Positions 20,846 through 31,259 of a stretch of DNA of 64,000 nucleotides are shown here, piece by piece. Positions within the stretch are counted from its first letter, which is position 1. Each line of letters begins with the position of its first letter. Origin of the DNA: Proteus appendicitidis (lineage in GTDB: Bacteria; Pseudomonadota; Gammaproteobacteria; Enterobacterales; Enterobacteriaceae); NCBI RefSeq assembly GCF_030271835.1, contig NZ_CP127389.1, forward strand, positions 3,818,001 to 3,882,000, given 5' to 3'. Under the pieces are notes generated by a model that saw only the letters and a list, made by a program, of their open reading frames with translations, had not been told where the DNA came from and did no database searches. A program made the position numbers and the translations under genes.

Positions 20846-21760
20846 TTAACACTGCCTATTTTGTGAAGGTAAAACAATATAAGTACCACTAAAAACAGCA
20901 CCGACACCTTCATCACCACAAATATCAACATCTAGCTTAATTCGAGCCTTGCTCCCCTTCGCTAATCGCCCTAAATCACCACTTAAATTTTCCATATCGG
21001 CAACGGCAGCAGGACGCCCAGATACAGGTTTGCGATAACGAATATGTGCATCCACCAGCACAATATCACCTTGTAACTTGTGCTCTTGCATTAATAACCA
21101 AATCAATCCCCAACCTGTTAATGTTGCGAGTGAAAATTGGCTGCCGGCAAAAATAGTATGGTGAGGGTTTTGGTTTCCCGCTTCTGGGATAGTGGTATAA
21201 AAACGGGTTCCGGTATATTGAGTAATACGTAACCCCATTTTTTCACTTAAAGGAATATGTTGATGCCATTGTTTTTGTAGTTCCGCACACCAATCAGGTC
21301 GATGAAGAATATCATCTAAAGACTCAATACTTTTTTTCATAAAAAAGTGCTTAATGGGTGTCGTTTGCGGACCTGTCACTAAACCACAATTTTCATAACC
21401 TAATTTTTCAAAGAAGCTTACAGACTCTTCTCGCGCACTACACACTATTCGTTTTATACTCTCTTGGCGAGCTAGCGACTCTAGCGCCATAGCCACTAAT
21501 GTGCCTAAACCTTTACCTTGTGCATCTGTACGCACCGCCATAAAGCGAATAGCGCCTTCATTGTCGGCATTAATATAGAGTCGCCCAATCGCCACGGGTT
21601 GTCCTGTTTCATCAACAACCATTTGGTGATGTGCAAAGGTGTCATAACCGTCTTTTTCAGAGCCTTCAGGTTGATGTAGAGGTTTACGAAGCATTTTCCA
21701 GCGAAAAGCATAATAGGCATCAAATTCTGCCTCTGTTTTTGGGGTTCGTAAATGGTACAT
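20846..21760 (-). CDS. fabY: bifunctional GNAT acetyltransferase/hot-dog protein FabY (YiiD)
   Basis: 304 aa with an N-terminal GNAT domain ([22 protein letters not shown]; acetyl-CoA loop [17 protein letters not shown]) and a C-terminal hot-dog domain ([27 protein letters not shown]). The E. coli orthologue YiiD was renamed FabY for a role in starting fatty acid synthesis in the absence of FabH; that function is inferred here by orthology. Neighbours dtd and yihX are the same as in E. coli; all three are likely co-transcribed. Confidence 0.9.
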   Translation of the reverse strand: MYHLRTPKTEAEFDAYYAFRWKMLRKPLHQPEGSEKDGYDTFAHHQMVVDETGQPVAIGRLYINADNEGAIRFMAVRTDAQGKGLGTLVAMALESLARQESIKRIVCSAREESVSFFEKLGYENCGLVTGPQTTPIKHFFMKKSIESLDDILHRPDWCAELQKQWHQHIPLSEKMGLRITQYTGTRFYTTIPEAGNQNPHHTIFAGSQFSLATLTGWGLIWLLMQEHKLQGDIVLVDAHIRYRKPVSGRPAAVADMENLSGDLGRLAKGSKARIKLDVDICGDEGVGAVFSGTYIVLPSQNRQC

Positions 21761-21796
21761 ATCTAAGCTCCTTTTAACACGGCTGTACGTTCGACG

Positions 21797-22234
21797 TTAT
21801 ACCTGCAGCCAAAAGGTGACTGGGCCGTCATTAGTCAGTGTGATTTGCATATCCGCGGCAAATTGACCTGTTTGTGTTTCTAAACCTTGTTGCTGACACT
21901 GTTCAATAAAGTAGTGATAGAGATTTTTCGCTAATTCTGGAGGCGCACCATTCGAAAACCCTGGGCGCATTCCTTTTTGTGTTTCCGCGGCAAGTGTGAA
22001 TTGAGAGACAACTAATAGACTACCACCCGCTTGTTGCACATTTAGGTTCATTTTGTCATTTTCATCACTAAATATGCGATAACCACAAACTTTTTCACAT
22101 AATCTTTTAGCTTTCTGTTCGTTGTCGTCTTTCTCTACACCTAATAAAACCAATAAGCCTTGATTAATAGCGCCGACAGTTTCACCAGCAATATCGACTT
22201 TTGCCTGTGTCACTCGTTGAATTAACGCGATCAT
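21797..22234 (-). CDS. dtd: D-aminoacyl-tRNA deacylase
   Basis: Hydrolyses D-amino acids (and Gly) mis-charged onto tRNA, protecting translation. 145 aa, the E. coli length, starting [18 protein letters not shown]. The chirality-selective cross-subunit motif is visible in [11 protein letters not shown] at the C-terminus, and [17 protein letters not shown] carries the conserved SQFT element. A start seven codons upstream is possible but has no homology. Confidence 0.96.
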   Translation of the reverse strand: MIALIQRVTQAKVDIAGETVGAINQGLLVLLGVEKDDNEQKAKRLCEKVCGYRIFSDENDKMNLNVQQAGGSLLVVSQFTLAAETQKGMRPGFSNGAPPELAKNLYHYFIEQCQQQGLETQTGQFAADMQITLTNDGPVTFWLQV

Positions 22235-22301
22235 ACTCTCTCCAAAATAAATCAATAAAAAAGGATAACAAATTCAATCTATTGTTATCCTTACAATAGC
22301 A

Positions 22302-22919
22302 TTATTCTTCTACTGGGAGAGAAAAATCATAATCTTTGAAGTAGTCAATGACAGTCTGTTTATCAATGACATGTACACCCTTCATACCCACAGCAATAGC
22401 TGCATCAACATTGGCTTTTACATCATCAAAAAAAACAGCATCTTGTGCTTCAACATCTTCAGATTCTAAAACATACTTAAAGAGTTCAGGATCAGGTTTT
22501 CTCATGCCAAGATCTTGCGACAGGTAGAGAAAATCCGCAGAGGCTGCAATTTCAGGATAGTGTTCTGGCCAGTAATCTTGGTGTAAACGGTTAGTATTTG
22601 ATAACACTACAACCCGATGTCCTTGTTCTCTTAGTTTATTCATTATATCAATGACTTCAGGTCGTACTGCGATAAAAATAGCCTGCCATCCTTCAGCGAA
22701 TTGCTCAAAGCTTAAGCTCATGCCAAGTTCTGAGTTAATTTCTTCAGCAAATTCGATATCTGTAATATTACCGCGCTCATGTAATTTAAACACTTCGCCT
22801 GCTGTGAAATCCTTTTTTAGGCTCGCTAATGGAACACCACTCAGCTTACTCCATACTGCAAATACTCGGTTAAAATCGATATCAATAATCACATTACCCA
22901 TATCAAAGATATAAAGCAT
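22302..22919 (-). CDS. yihX: HAD-family phosphatase YihX (glucose-1-phosphate phosphatase)
   Basis: 205 aa HAD hydrolase; the E. coli orthologue dephosphorylates alpha-D-glucose 1-phosphate. Motif I is IFDMGNVIID with the nucleophile Asp at residue 6, motif II VVLSNTNRLHQ, motif III near GMRKPDPELFKY and motif IV VFFDDVKANVDAA. Leads the yihX-dtd-fabY group. The ATG giving MLYIFDMGN matches the family. Confidence 0.93.
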   Translation of the reverse strand: MLYIFDMGNVIIDIDFNRVFAVWSKLSGVPLASLKKDFTAGEVFKLHERGNITDIEFAEEINSELGMSLSFEQFAEGWQAIFIAVRPEVIDIMNKLREQGHRVVVLSNTNRLHQDYWPEHYPEIAASADFLYLSQDLGMRKPDPELFKYVLESEDVEAQDAVFFDDVKANVDAAIAVGMKGVHVIDKQTVIDYFKDYDFSLPVEE

Positions 22920-23115
22920 AAATCCTCTCCATAATAGAAAACTCATTTTACTTTAATCATAAATCGCTTTACTGAACAGGCTTAAACGTCAAAAAAGTAC
23001 AATAATCACACTTAATTTTTTTGTAAAACAGAAAACCAGCAGAGAGGGAAAAGCAAAATGAGAAAAAAGGGGTTTAACTTTAGATGTCGTTCACTGAAAG
23101 ATAGGAAGGAAGCGA

Positions 23116-23147
23116 AAAACTTATGCGGTGGCAAATTTTCCACCGCA
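23116..23147 (-). terminator. possible distal terminator of typA
   Basis: Perfect 8 bp stem TGCGGTGG / CCACCGCA. On the minus strand it is followed by TAAGTTTTTCGC, a moderate U-rich tail. It lies beyond the ERIC repeat downstream of typA; a small-RNA 3' end is an alternative. Confidence 0.45.
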
Positions 23148-23198
23148 TTCGTCTTATATAGTACTACTGTCTTATAGCATGACTAATTAGTAGTACCA

Positions 23199-23324
23199 GA
23201 TACTCTAAATAATTTAAGTTACAGGTAGGCGACAATAAAGATAGACGGGAAACATAGATAAACTATGTGACTCGACTAATTGAACGTAACCAACACCTCT
23301 GTCACTTGAAGTATGACGAGTATA
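23199..23324. repeat. ERIC (enterobacterial repetitive intergenic consensus) element, degenerate
   Basis: 126 bp imperfect palindrome in the typA-yihX intergenic gap. Its right end AAGTATGACGAGTATA and its left part AAGTTACAGGTAGGCGACAA resemble ERIC termini of Photorhabdus/Proteus-type genomes. The centre ACATAGATAAACTATGTGACT is the counterpart of the ERIC core (ACATAAGTAAGTGACT). The ends pair: GATACTCTAAATAATTTAAG against the complement of CTTGAAGTATGACGAGTATA. The length matches the usual 126-127 bp. It would be transcribed with typA as a 3' untranslated hairpin. Confidence 0.8.
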
Positions 23325-23374
23325 AACTCAGGGCGCTAAACGCGCCCTAAGAATTATGTTATCAGAATAACGAA

Positions 23375-25192
23375 TTAGTCTTTGCTACGGTAAGCACGAC
23401 GACGATCGTTTTCTGACAGATAACGCTTACGCAGACGAATAGACTGCGGAGTAACTTCAACTAACTCATCGTCATCAATAAATTCTAATGCTTGTTCTAA
23501 TGTTTGTTTCAGGTGTGGAGTCAGCGTTGTCGCCTCATCTGTACCAGAAGCACGCATGTTAGTCAGCTTTTTACCCGTTAAACAGTTTACTGTTAAGTCA
23601 TTAGAGCGAGTATGAATACCAATCACTTGGCCTTCGTAAACTTCTGCACCATGAGTCACAAATAATTTACCGCGGTCTTGTAAGCTATACAGTGCGTAAG
23701 CAACGGCTTTACCTTGGCCATTAGAGATCATAACACCGTTATTACGGCGACCGATTTCACCTGGACGAACATCATCATAGTGACTGAATGTTGCATACAG
23801 TAAACCAGTACCTGATGTCATGGTCATAAATTCAGTACGGAAACCAATCAGACCACGGCTAGGAATAATGTAGTCTAAACGTACACGTCCTTTACCATCT
23901 GGTTGCATATCACGCATTTCACCTTTACGCTCACCCATCGCTTGCATCACATCACCTTGGTGCTGTTCTTCAATATCGATAGTGACTTGTTCGAAAGGCT
24001 CTTGTTTACGACCGTCAATGTCACGGAAGATAACTTTAGGACGAGATACACCTAATTCGTAACCTTCACGACGCATATTTTCAATCAGAACTGACAGGTG
24101 AAGCTCACCACGACCTGATACACGGAATGCATCTGGATCTTCAGTTTCTTCTACACGTAATGCTACGTTATGGACTAACTCTTTTTTCAGACGATCTAAA
24201 ATCTGACGAGAAGTCACAAACTTACCTTCACGACCACAGAAAGGTGAAGTATTAACACAGAAATACATGCTAACAGTTGGTTCATCAACGGCTAATGCAG
24301 GTAATGCTTCAACAGCACCTGTTTCGCAGATCGTGTCAGAAATATTCAGTTCACCTAAGCCTGTGATTGCGATGATATCGCCAGCTTCTGCAACTTCAAC
24401 TTCGATACGTTCTAAGCCTAAGTGACCTAACACTTTACCGACTTTACCGTTACGAGTTTTACCTTCGCTATCGATGATAGTCACTTGCTGGTTAGGTTTA
24501 ACCTTACCGCGCTTGATACGACCGATACCGATAACACCTAGGTAGTTGTTGTAGTCCAACTGAGAAATTTGCATCTGGAATGTGCCTTCCAGATCAACTT
24601 TCGGTGGCTCTACATATTTGACAATAGCTTCATATAACGGAGTCATATCTTCAGCCATGTCATTGTAATCTGTTCCCGCAATACCGTTTAATGCAGATGC
24701 ATAGATAATTGGGAAATCAAGTTGTTCGTCAGTTGCACCTAAGTTTACGAACAGGTCAAATACCTGATCAACAACCCAGTCTGGACGCGCACCAGGGCGG
24801 TCAACTTTATTGATAACAACAATTGGTTTTAAGTTGTTAGCAAACGCTTTTTGTGTCACAAAACGAGTTTGTGGCATTGGGCCATCCATCGCGTCAACCA
24901 GCAATAGAACGCTGTCTACCATAGACATAACGCGTTCTACCTCACCACCGAAGTCGGCGTGTCCTGGGGTATCTACGATATTGATACGATAGTCATTCCA
25001 TTTAATCGCTGTATTTTTCGCAAGAATAGTAATTCCGCGCTCTCTTTCGAGATCATTTGAGTCCATCACGCGCTCAGCAACGGTTTCACGTTCGCCGAAC
25101 GTACCAGATTGCTGTAGTAATTTATCGACGATAGTTGTTTTACCATGGTCAACGTGGGCGATGATGGCGATATTACGCAAGTTTTCGATCAC
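23375..25192 (-). CDS. typA: ribosome-associated GTPase BipA/TypA
   Basis: Translational GTPase of the EF-G/LepA class, involved in 50S assembly at low temperature and stress. 605 aa. G1 [10 protein letters not shown]3 DTPGHADF, G4 NKVD; then domain II, EF-G-like domains III and V, and the BipA-specific C-terminal domain ([33 protein letters not shown] region). I chose the GTG start ([11 protein letters not shown]), aligned with the E. coli start and preceded by TGAGG at 8 nt; in-frame ATGs upstream would add 15 residues or more. Divergent from glnA, as in E. coli. Confidence 0.95.
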   Translation of the reverse strand: MIENLRNIAIIAHVDHGKTTIVDKLLQQSGTFGERETVAERVMDSNDLERERGITILAKNTAIKWNDYRINIVDTPGHADFGGEVERVMSMVDSVLLLVDAMDGPMPQTRFVTQKAFANNLKPIVVINKVDRPGARPDWVVDQVFDLFVNLGATDEQLDFPIIYASALNGIAGTDYNDMAEDMTPLYEAIVKYVEPPKVDLEGTFQMQISQLDYNNYLGVIGIGRIKRGKVKPNQQVTIIDSEGKTRNGKVGKVLGHLGLERIEVEVAEAGDIIAITGLGELNISDTICETGAVEALPALAVDEPTVSMYFCVNTSPFCGREGKFVTSRQILDRLKKELVHNVALRVEETEDPDAFRVSGRGELHLSVLIENMRREGYELGVSRPKVIFRDIDGRKQEPFEQVTIDIEEQHQGDVMQAMGERKGEMRDMQPDGKGRVRLDYIIPSRGLIGFRTEFMTMTSGTGLLYATFSHYDDVRPGEIGRRNNGVMISNGQGKAVAYALYSLQDRGKLFVTHGAEVYEGQVIGIHTRSNDLTVNCLTGKKLTNMRASGTDEATTLTPHLKQTLEQALEFIDDDELVEVTPQSIRLRKRYLSENDRRRAYRSKD

Positions 25193-25302
25193 AAAATTTG
25201 CCTCAGGCATTGTAGAAATAAGCGCAGTATTGTACACGCTTTAGACGAGAGACTAAACAAGATCACAATAATGATTGCTTAACAATATGCAATTAATTGA
25301 AT

Positions 25303-25318
25303 TGTGATCCTTTTCACG
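25303..25318. promoter_or_regulatory. CRP-like site upstream of glnA
   Basis: TGTGATCCTTTTCACG matches the TGTGA-N6-TCACA consensus with one mismatch. E. coli glnAp1 is CRP-dependent, so a role in the upstream sigma-70 glnA promoter (or typA) is plausible. Confidence 0.6.
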
Positions 25319-25346
25319 CCTCAGAATTTAGTAGCATCCGTTCGAT

Positions 25347-25363
25347 TGCACCAAAACAGTGCA
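25347..25363. promoter_or_regulatory. NtrC binding site 1 (glnA enhancer)
   Basis: TGCACCAAAACAGTGCA, a near-palindrome matching the NtrC consensus TGCACC-N5-GGTGCA. It is spaced 34 bp (about three helical turns) from site 2. Confidence 0.82.
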
Positions 25364-25380
25364 ACTAATTAGGCTTAATT

Positions 25381-25397
25381 TGCACCAACTTTGTGCA
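25381..25397. promoter_or_regulatory. NtrC binding site 2 (glnA enhancer)
   Basis: TGCACCAACTTTGTGCA, second strong NtrC dyad, about 75-90 bp upstream of the sigma-54 promoter, on the same DNA face as site 1. Confidence 0.82.
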
Positions 25398-25469
25398 ATA
25401 ATTAAAAAATCACAGGAGATATTCTACACTAAACTTCATCAATACAGTATATATCCCTTTTTAGATAAG

Positions 25470-25486
25470 TTGGCATGCTTTTCGCA
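25470..25486 (+). promoter_or_regulatory. sigma-54 promoter of glnA (glnAp2-like)
   Basis: TTGGCATGCTTTTCGCA has the invariant GG (-24) and GC (-12) dinucleotides ten bases apart and resembles E. coli glnAp2. Transcription would start near 25497 and depend on phosphorylated NtrC bound upstream. Confidence 0.85.
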
Positions 25487-25570
25487 ATAGAATTTAGGTG
25501 AGCAAAAAATTCACCGAAAAAATGTGTAAGGCCACTGCACTCAATAAAACCATTCGCCAGGAGAGTTCCT

Positions 25571-26980
25571 ATGTCCCTTGAACATGTATTATCCATGATT
25601 GAAGAACATAAAGTTAGATATATTGACTTACGTTTCACTGATACCCGCGGTAAAGAACAACATCTTACTATTCCGGCTCATCAGGTTAACGATGATTTCT
25701 TTGAAGAAGGAAAAATGTTCGATGGTTCTTCTATTGGTGGCTGGAAAGGCATTAACGAATCAGACATGGTGCTGATGCCAGATGCAACAACGGCAATGCT
25801 TGACCCATTTTTCCAAGATCCAACCCTGATCATTCGTTGTGACGTTTTAGAACCAGGCACAATGCAAGGTTATGATCGCGACCCACGCTCTATCTCAAAA
25901 CGTGCTGAAGACTATTTAAAATCAAGTGGTATCGCAGACACAGTACTGTTTGGACCAGAGCCAGAGTTCTTCCTATTTGATGATATTCGTTTCAAAAACG
26001 ATATTTCTGGTGCATCTTACGCTATCAACGATATTGAAGCGGCATGGAACACCAATACCAAATATGAAGACGGCAACAAAGGTCACCGCCCGATGGTTAA
26101 AGGTGGTTACTTCCCACTGCCACCCGTCGATTCATCACAAGATATTCGTTCTACCATGTGTAATATCATGGAAGAAATGGGCTTAGTTGTTGAAGCTCAT
26201 CACCATGAAGTCGCAACTGCGGGTCAAAATGAAGTGGCTACTCGCTTTAATACCATGACCAAAAAAGCAGATGAAACCCAAATTTATAAATACGTGGTAC
26301 AAAACGTGGCTCACGTATTTGGTAAAACAGCGACCTTTATGCCAAAACCATTAGTTGGTGATAACGGTTCAGGTATGCACTGCCATATGTCACTGTCTAA
26401 AAACGGCGTAAACCTATTTGCCGGTGATAAATACGGCGGATTATCTGAAATGGCGCTGTATTACATCGGCGGTATTATCAAACACGCTCGTGCACTAAAT
26501 GCGTTTACTAACCCAACCACTAACTCTTACAAACGTTTAGTTCCGGGTTTTGAAGCCCCTGTTATGTTGGCTTACTCAGCACGTAACCGCTCTGCGTCAA
26601 TTCGTATTCCTGTGGTTGCCAGCATGAAAGCACGTCGTATTGAAGTCCGTTTCCCAGATCCTTTAGCAAACCCTTATTTAGCGTTTGCGGCTCAGTTGAT
26701 GGCGGGTCTTGATGGCATTATCAACAAAATTCACCCTGGTGATGCTATGGATAAAAACCTCTATGACTTGCCACCTGAAGAAGCGAAAGAGATCCCAACT
26801 GTCGCAGGTTCATTAGAAGAAGCATTAAATACATTAAATGCAGATCGTGAATTCTTAACCCGCGGCGGTGTATTTACTGATGATGCTATTGATGCTTATT
26901 TAGAATTATTACGTGCTGATGTTCAACGTGTACGTATGGCTCCGCATCCTCTTGAATTTGAAATGTATTACAGCGCTTAA
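25571..26980 (+). CDS. glnA: glutamine synthetase, type I
   Basis: Condenses glutamate, ammonia and ATP to glutamine; central nitrogen-assimilation enzyme, a dodecamer. 469 aa, E. coli length. Visible: [23 protein letters not shown] (metal-binding Glu), [11 protein letters not shown] and NRSASIRIP. The adenylylation site is Y398 counting Met ([10 protein letters not shown]), the equivalent of Tyr397, so it should be controlled by GlnE. Upstream lie CRP, two NtrC sites and a sigma-54 promoter; downstream a terminator partly separates it from glnLG. Confidence 0.98.
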   Translation: MSLEHVLSMIEEHKVRYIDLRFTDTRGKEQHLTIPAHQVNDDFFEEGKMFDGSSIGGWKGINESDMVLMPDATTAMLDPFFQDPTLIIRCDVLEPGTMQGYDRDPRSISKRAEDYLKSSGIADTVLFGPEPEFFLFDDIRFKNDISGASYAINDIEAAWNTNTKYEDGNKGHRPMVKGGYFPLPPVDSSQDIRSTMCNIMEEMGLVVEAHHHEVATAGQNEVATRFNTMTKKADETQIYKYVVQNVAHVFGKTATFMPKPLVGDNGSGMHCHMSLSKNGVNLFAGDKYGGLSEMALYYIGGIIKHARALNAFTNPTTNSYKRLVPGFEAPVMLAYSARNRSASIRIPVVASMKARRIEVRFPDPLANPYLAFAAQLMAGLDGIINKIHPGDAMDKNLYDLPPEEAKEIPTVAGSLEEALNTLNADREFLTRGGVFTDDAIDAYLELLRADVQRVRMAPHPLEFEMYYSA

Positions 26981-27046
26981 GACTATTTTTACAGATAAAA
27001 ACTTAAGCCTTGATGTAAAACTGTTTTTTTTGCCGTGAAGCTATTT

Positions 27047-27078
27047 TGCCCATCTTCGGATGGGCACTTTTCTCCCAT
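27047..27078 (+). terminator. attenuating terminator between glnA and glnL
   Basis: TGCCCATC-TTCG-GATGGGCA, an 8 bp stem capped by a stable UUCG loop, followed by CTTTTCTCCC. It limits read-through from glnA into glnLG. Confidence 0.82.
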
Positions 27079-27134
27079 TTAAGGAGTCAGTCTTTTCACT
27101 TACGCATTGGTTCATTCATGTAATAAAGGTAAGA

Positions 27135-27151
27135 TGCACTAAAATGGTGCA
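27135..27151. promoter_or_regulatory. NtrC site at the glnL promoter
   Basis: TGCACTAAAATGGTGCA is an almost perfect NtrC dyad 15 bp before the glnL start. Its position suggests autorepression of an internal glnLG promoter, as known for E. coli glnLp. Confidence 0.82.
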
Positions 27152-27165
27152 ATGGGGTATTCAAT

Positions 27166-28212
27166 ATGGAAACGGCAGACTTACCTGACAACACATTAAT
27201 TTTAGACTCATTGATACATTCAGTATTGGTTATCAACAAAGAGTTTATTATTTGCTACGCAAATCATTCTGCGTTACAGGTTTTAGCACAAAGCCGTCGA
27301 AAATTATTTGAAACGCCTTTCACTGCCCTTTTCAGCTATTACTCTTTTGATGCTGATTTAATGCGTGAAACATTAGCGAATGGACAAAGCTTTACCGACA
27401 ATGAAGTGATATTGGTTGTAAATAACCAATCACACACAATGTCGCTCAGTGCCCAACCTATTTCCGAGCAACACATTTTGCTGGAGCTGGCGCCTATGGA
27501 TAGTCAACGCCGGTTAAGCCAAGAGCAGATACAACAAGCACAGCAAATGGCAGCAAGGGAATTGGTTAGGGGGCTGGCACATGAAATTAAAAATCCGTTG
27601 GGGGGATTACGAGGCGCGGCTCAATTGCTAGCCAAATCCTTACCAGATCCAGCTTTAACGGAATATACGCAAGTTATTATTGAACAAGCTGATCGCCTAC
27701 GTGTATTGGTGGACAGATTACTCGGTCCCCAACATCCAGGGACAAAAACCCACCAGAGTATTCACCATGTTGTTGAACGCGTTGCTCAGCTTATTTCGCT
27801 TGAATGCCCTGAAAATGTCACCTTACTAAAAGATTACGATCCCAGTTTACCTGAGTTATCACATTACCCAGATCAAATAGAACAAGTACTGCTAAATATT
27901 ACACGCAATGCCTTACAAGCCGTTGAAAAAACCGGCGGAACCATTATTTTGCGTACCCGTACGGCTTTTCAGGTCACGCTTCATGGTGAGCGCCACAAAC
28001 TTGTTGCCCGTATAGATGTGATTGATACCGGTGATGGTATTCCTCCTCATCTACAAGATACACTTTTTTACCCCATGGTGAGTGGTAGAGAAGGCGGTAA
28101 TGGGTTGGGGCTTTCTATTGCGCGTAATTTAGTGGATCAACATGCAGGCAAAATTGAATTTACCAGTTGGCCTGGAAATACTGAGTTTTCTATTTATTTA
28201 CCAATTAAGTAG
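27166..28212 (+). CDS. glnL: nitrogen sensor kinase NtrB (NRII)
   Basis: PAS-containing cytosolic histidine kinase that phosphorylates NtrC when nitrogen is scarce and dephosphorylates it with PII when not. 348 aa. PAS domain at about 10-110, H-box [16 protein letters not shown] with H139, N-box [12 protein letters not shown]-boxes DTGDGIPP and [14 protein letters not shown]. No transmembrane segment. Ten bp before glnG. Confidence 0.96.
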   Translation: METADLPDNTLILDSLIHSVLVINKEFIICYANHSALQVLAQSRRKLFETPFTALFSYYSFDADLMRETLANGQSFTDNEVILVVNNQSHTMSLSAQPISEQHILLELAPMDSQRRLSQEQIQQAQQMAARELVRGLAHEIKNPLGGLRGAAQLLAKSLPDPALTEYTQVIIEQADRLRVLVDRLLGPQHPGTKTHQSIHHVVERVAQLISLECPENVTLLKDYDPSLPELSHYPDQIEQVLLNITRNALQAVEKTGGTIILRTRTAFQVTLHGERHKLVARIDVIDTGDGIPPHLQDTLFYPMVSGREGGNGLGLSIARNLVDQHAGKIEFTSWPGNTEFSIYLPIK

Positions 28213-28222
28213 GAGATAACCA

Positions 28223-29647
28223 ATGCAAAAAGGAAATGTATGGGTTGTTGATGATGACAGCTCTATTCGCTGGGTACTTGAACGTGCCATTTCTCGTGAA
28301 GGCATGTCTTGTAAAGCCTTTGAGCATGCGAATGATGTGCTTAATGCACTCAATACAGAAATACCTGATGTGTTGTTATCAGACATTCGTATGCCTGATA
28401 TGGATGGTTTATCTCTTTTAAAAATAATTAAAGAACAATACCCAACTCTGCCCGTTATTATTATGACGGCGCATTCTGATCTCGATGCTGCCGTTAATGC
28501 CTATCAACAAGGGGCATTTGATTACTTACCAAAGCCGTTCGATATCGACGAAACATTGGCATTAATTGACCGCGCCATTACGCATTATCGCGAACAAAAA
28601 CAACCCAATACCGATGAAACCTTGCTGCAATCAGTGACAGATATGATTGGCGAAGCACCTGCAATGCAAGAGGTTTACCGTATTATTGGTCGGCTTTCTC
28701 GCTCCTCAATTAGTGTACTTATTAATGGGGAATCGGGTACAGGAAAAGAGTTAGTGGCACATGCATTACATCGCCATAGCCCAAGAGCGTCCTCTCCTTT
28801 TATCGCGCTAAATATGGCGGCAATTCCTAAAGACTTGATTGAATCAGAGCTTTTTGGTCATGAAAAGGGGGCATTTACAGGCGCCTCTCAAGTACGCCAA
28901 GGTCGATTTGAACAAGCGAATGGCGGTTCACTGTTTCTTGATGAAATTGGTGATATGCCTCTTGATATTCAAACACGTTTACTGCGAGTTCTGGCTGAAG
29001 GACAATTTTATCGTGTAGGCGGTTATGCCCCTGTAAAAGTCGATGTGCGTATTATCGCCGCAACTCATCAAGACTTAGAAAAGCGAGTTCAAGCCGGTGA
29101 TTTTCGTGAAGATCTCTATCATCGTCTCAATGTTATACGTATTCAGTTGCCACCATTGCGCGATAGAACTGAAGATATTCCCAGTTTAGCGCGCTATTTT
29201 CTACAAAAAACAGCAAAAGAATTGGGCGTCGAAGCCAAAGTTCTTCATCAGCAAAGTTTACAAATAATGATGGAATATAGCTGGTCAGGTAACGTCAGAC
29301 AATTAGAGAATGTGTGTCGCTGGTTAACGGTAATGACGGCAAGCCAAGAGATTATGCCTCAAGATTTACCACAAGAAATTCGCCAGCCTGATGAGAAAGC
29401 CAAAAATATCAATCGAATTGCATCTTCTCAACATTGGTCACAACATCTTTCATCATGGGCAGATGAAACATTAGGAGAAGGGAAAGAAAATATCTTAGCA
29501 GATGCACTGCCTCAATTTGAACGCACACTATTACTCAGTGCCTTGGCATATACGCAAGGGCATAAACAAGATGCAGCAAGATTATTAGGTTGGGGAAGAA
29601 ATACATTAACCCGCAAATTAAAAGAGTTAGGGATAGAGGAATATTGA
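28223..29647 (+). CDS. glnG: nitrogen response regulator NtrC (NRI)
   Basis: Sigma-54 enhancer-binding activator of nitrogen genes. 474 aa. Receiver with phospho-acceptor D54 (LLSDIRMPDMDG), AAA+ domain with Walker A GESGTGKE, the sigma-54-contacting GAFTGA loop and Walker B FLDEIGDM, and a C-terminal Fis-type HTH (QDAARLLGWGRNTLTRKLKELG). Its binding sites are visible upstream of both glnA and glnL. Confidence 0.97.
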   Translation: MQKGNVWVVDDDSSIRWVLERAISREGMSCKAFEHANDVLNALNTEIPDVLLSDIRMPDMDGLSLLKIIKEQYPTLPVIIMTAHSDLDAAVNAYQQGAFDYLPKPFDIDETLALIDRAITHYREQKQPNTDETLLQSVTDMIGEAPAMQEVYRIIGRLSRSSISVLINGESGTGKELVAHALHRHSPRASSPFIALNMAAIPKDLIESELFGHEKGAFTGASQVRQGRFEQANGGSLFLDEIGDMPLDIQTRLLRVLAEGQFYRVGGYAPVKVDVRIIAATHQDLEKRVQAGDFREDLYHRLNVIRIQLPPLRDRTEDIPSLARYFLQKTAKELGVEAKVLHQQSLQIMMEYSWSGNVRQLENVCRWLTVMTASQEIMPQDLPQEIRQPDEKAKNINRIASSQHWSQHLSSWADETLGEGKENILADALPQFERTLLLSALAYTQGHKQDAARLLGWGRNTLTRKLKELGIEEY

Positions 29648-29666
29648 TCCCCTAACCCTTCATCAA

Positions 29667-31040
29667 TTAAATAACACGCGAGAATTGACGTTGGCGCATT
29701 TGATTTCGTAAATAGGTATCGAAACACATACAAATATTACGAATAAGCAAACGTCCTCGTGGTGTAACTTGAATGCCCTCTACTGTTATTTCAACTAAAC
29801 CGTCATCCTTCATTGGCACAAGTAATTCTAAATCTTCTTTAAAATAGTCATGGAAGACAATATTGTGCATTTTTTCAATATCAGAAAAACGCAGACTAAA
29901 ATTACAAATTAAGGTTTTAATTACATCACGGCGAATACAATCATCATTAGTCAGAGATAAACCGCGCCATAGCGCATTTCCTTCACGATTAACTCGCGCA
30001 TAATACTCTTTCAATACTTTTTCATTCTGCGCATAGTTATCACCTAACATACTTATTGCAGAAACTCCCATGCCTAATAAATCACACTCTTCATGAGTGG
30101 TATAGCCTTGGAAATTACGGTGCAAAATACCTTTACGTTGAGCAACCGCTAATTCATCATCCGGTTTAGCAAAGTGATCCATACCAATAAACTGATAGCC
30201 GTTTGTTGTCAGCGTAGAAATTGTTTCTTGTAATATTTCTAATTTTTCTTCTGCTAAAGGGAGATCTTCATCTTTAATTTTACGCTGAGCCGCGAATAAA
30301 TTAGGTAAGTGCGCATAATTGAAAACACTCAATCTATCTGGTGATAGCTCAATAACACGTTTTAATGTAAAGGCAAAACTCTCTTTGGTCTGCTTAGGTA
30401 AGCCATAAATTAAGTCAATGCTGGTGGAGTGAAAACCCACTTCACGCGCACGCTCTACCAATGCAAAAATAAATGCTTCATCTTGCTCACGATTTACTTT
30501 TTGTTGCACTTCTTTATTGAAATCTTGCACCCCCATACTCAGGCGATTAAATCCTTCATGACGTAGATGGTCGATAACATCTAACTCAATTTCACGAGGA
30601 TCAATCTCAATAGAGAGTTCTGCATTATCAACAAAATGAAAATGGTGGCGTAATAGCGAAACCAATCGGCTAATTTGTTGTTTATCCAGAAAAGTCGGTG
30701 TCCCCCCGCCCCAATGCATTTGAGTCACTTTTCTGTCTTTAAAATAGCGCGCTCTGTTAATAATTTCTTTTTCTAAAACATCAAGATATTCATCTGCTTT
30801 ATGTTTATGGCGAGTAATAATTTTATTACAGCCGCAGAAATAGCACAGCTTATGGCAGAAAGGAATATGAATATAAAGCGATAAAGGGCGCTCAAGATAG
30901 CGTTGAGTCGCTTTGATAAAATCATCATCGCCATATTGCTGATTAAATTCTAATGCTGTTGGGTATGATGTATAGCGAGGACCTGAATAGTTATACTTAT
31001 GGATCAGGTCAAGATCCCAAATAATTGTTTGTTCTGACAT
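29667..31040 (-). CDS. hemN: oxygen-independent coproporphyrinogen III oxidase
   Basis: Radical-SAM enzyme that decarboxylates coproporphyrinogen III to protoporphyrinogen IX, the anaerobic heme step. 457 aa, E. coli length. The [4Fe-4S] cluster motif CxxxCxxC is in FCHKLCYFCGCN, followed by HWGGGTPTFL and SMGVQDFN. The ATG following GGAAGGTAGAGGC gives MSEQTIIWDLDLI. Convergent with glnG, as in E. coli. Confidence 0.96.
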   Translation of the reverse strand: MSEQTIIWDLDLIHKYNYSGPRYTSYPTALEFNQQYGDDDFIKATQRYLERPLSLYIHIPFCHKLCYFCGCNKIITRHKHKADEYLDVLEKEIINRARYFKDRKVTQMHWGGGTPTFLDKQQISRLVSLLRHHFHFVDNAELSIEIDPREIELDVIDHLRHEGFNRLSMGVQDFNKEVQQKVNREQDEAFIFALVERAREVGFHSTSIDLIYGLPKQTKESFAFTLKRVIELSPDRLSVFNYAHLPNLFAAQRKIKDEDLPLAEEKLEILQETISTLTTNGYQFIGMDHFAKPDDELAVAQRKGILHRNFQGYTTHEECDLLGMGVSAISMLGDNYAQNEKVLKEYYARVNREGNALWRGLSLTNDDCIRRDVIKTLICNFSLRFSDIEKMHNIVFHDYFKEDLELLVPMKDDGLVEITVEGIQVTPRGRLLIRNICMCFDTYLRNQMRQRQFSRVI

Positions 31041-31208
31041 GCCTCTACCTTCCAAAAGTGAACCGCTGATATCTCATACCAGCAAACAGACATTATGAAT
31101 ATCTGAAAGAATAGTGTAACCAATAAATCAGGAACTGAATATGATCGAAAGAGGTATCGTGTGGATCCCTCTCTTCTTATTGATAGGCGATAACACTCAA
31201 ATATATGA

Positions 31209-31224
31209 CGTGATGTAAATCACA
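31209..31224. promoter_or_regulatory. CRP/FNR-family palindrome upstream of hemN
   Basis: CGTGATGTAAATCACA is a near-perfect dyad: it fits CRP (TGTGA-N6-TCACA, one mismatch) and partly FNR (TTGAT-N4-ATCAA, two mismatches). It lies about 170 bp upstream of hemN, an anaerobic enzyme. Confidence 0.5.
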
Positions 31225-31259
31225 TTATGTAAAAATAGTCTTACCCATTAAAGATATTC

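Noticed and set aside
22947-23198. CsrB/CsrC-like small RNA suggested by several GGA motifs upstream of the ERIC element
   Set aside because: The GGA motifs are not in regular hairpin loops, and I see no convincing promoter plus terminator pair.
23327-23348. GGGCGC/GCGCCC hairpin just after typA as its terminator
   Set aside because: Stable stem, but no T run on the minus strand; it may only be a 3' hairpin. The downstream TGCGGTGG/CCACCGCA hairpin fits slightly better.
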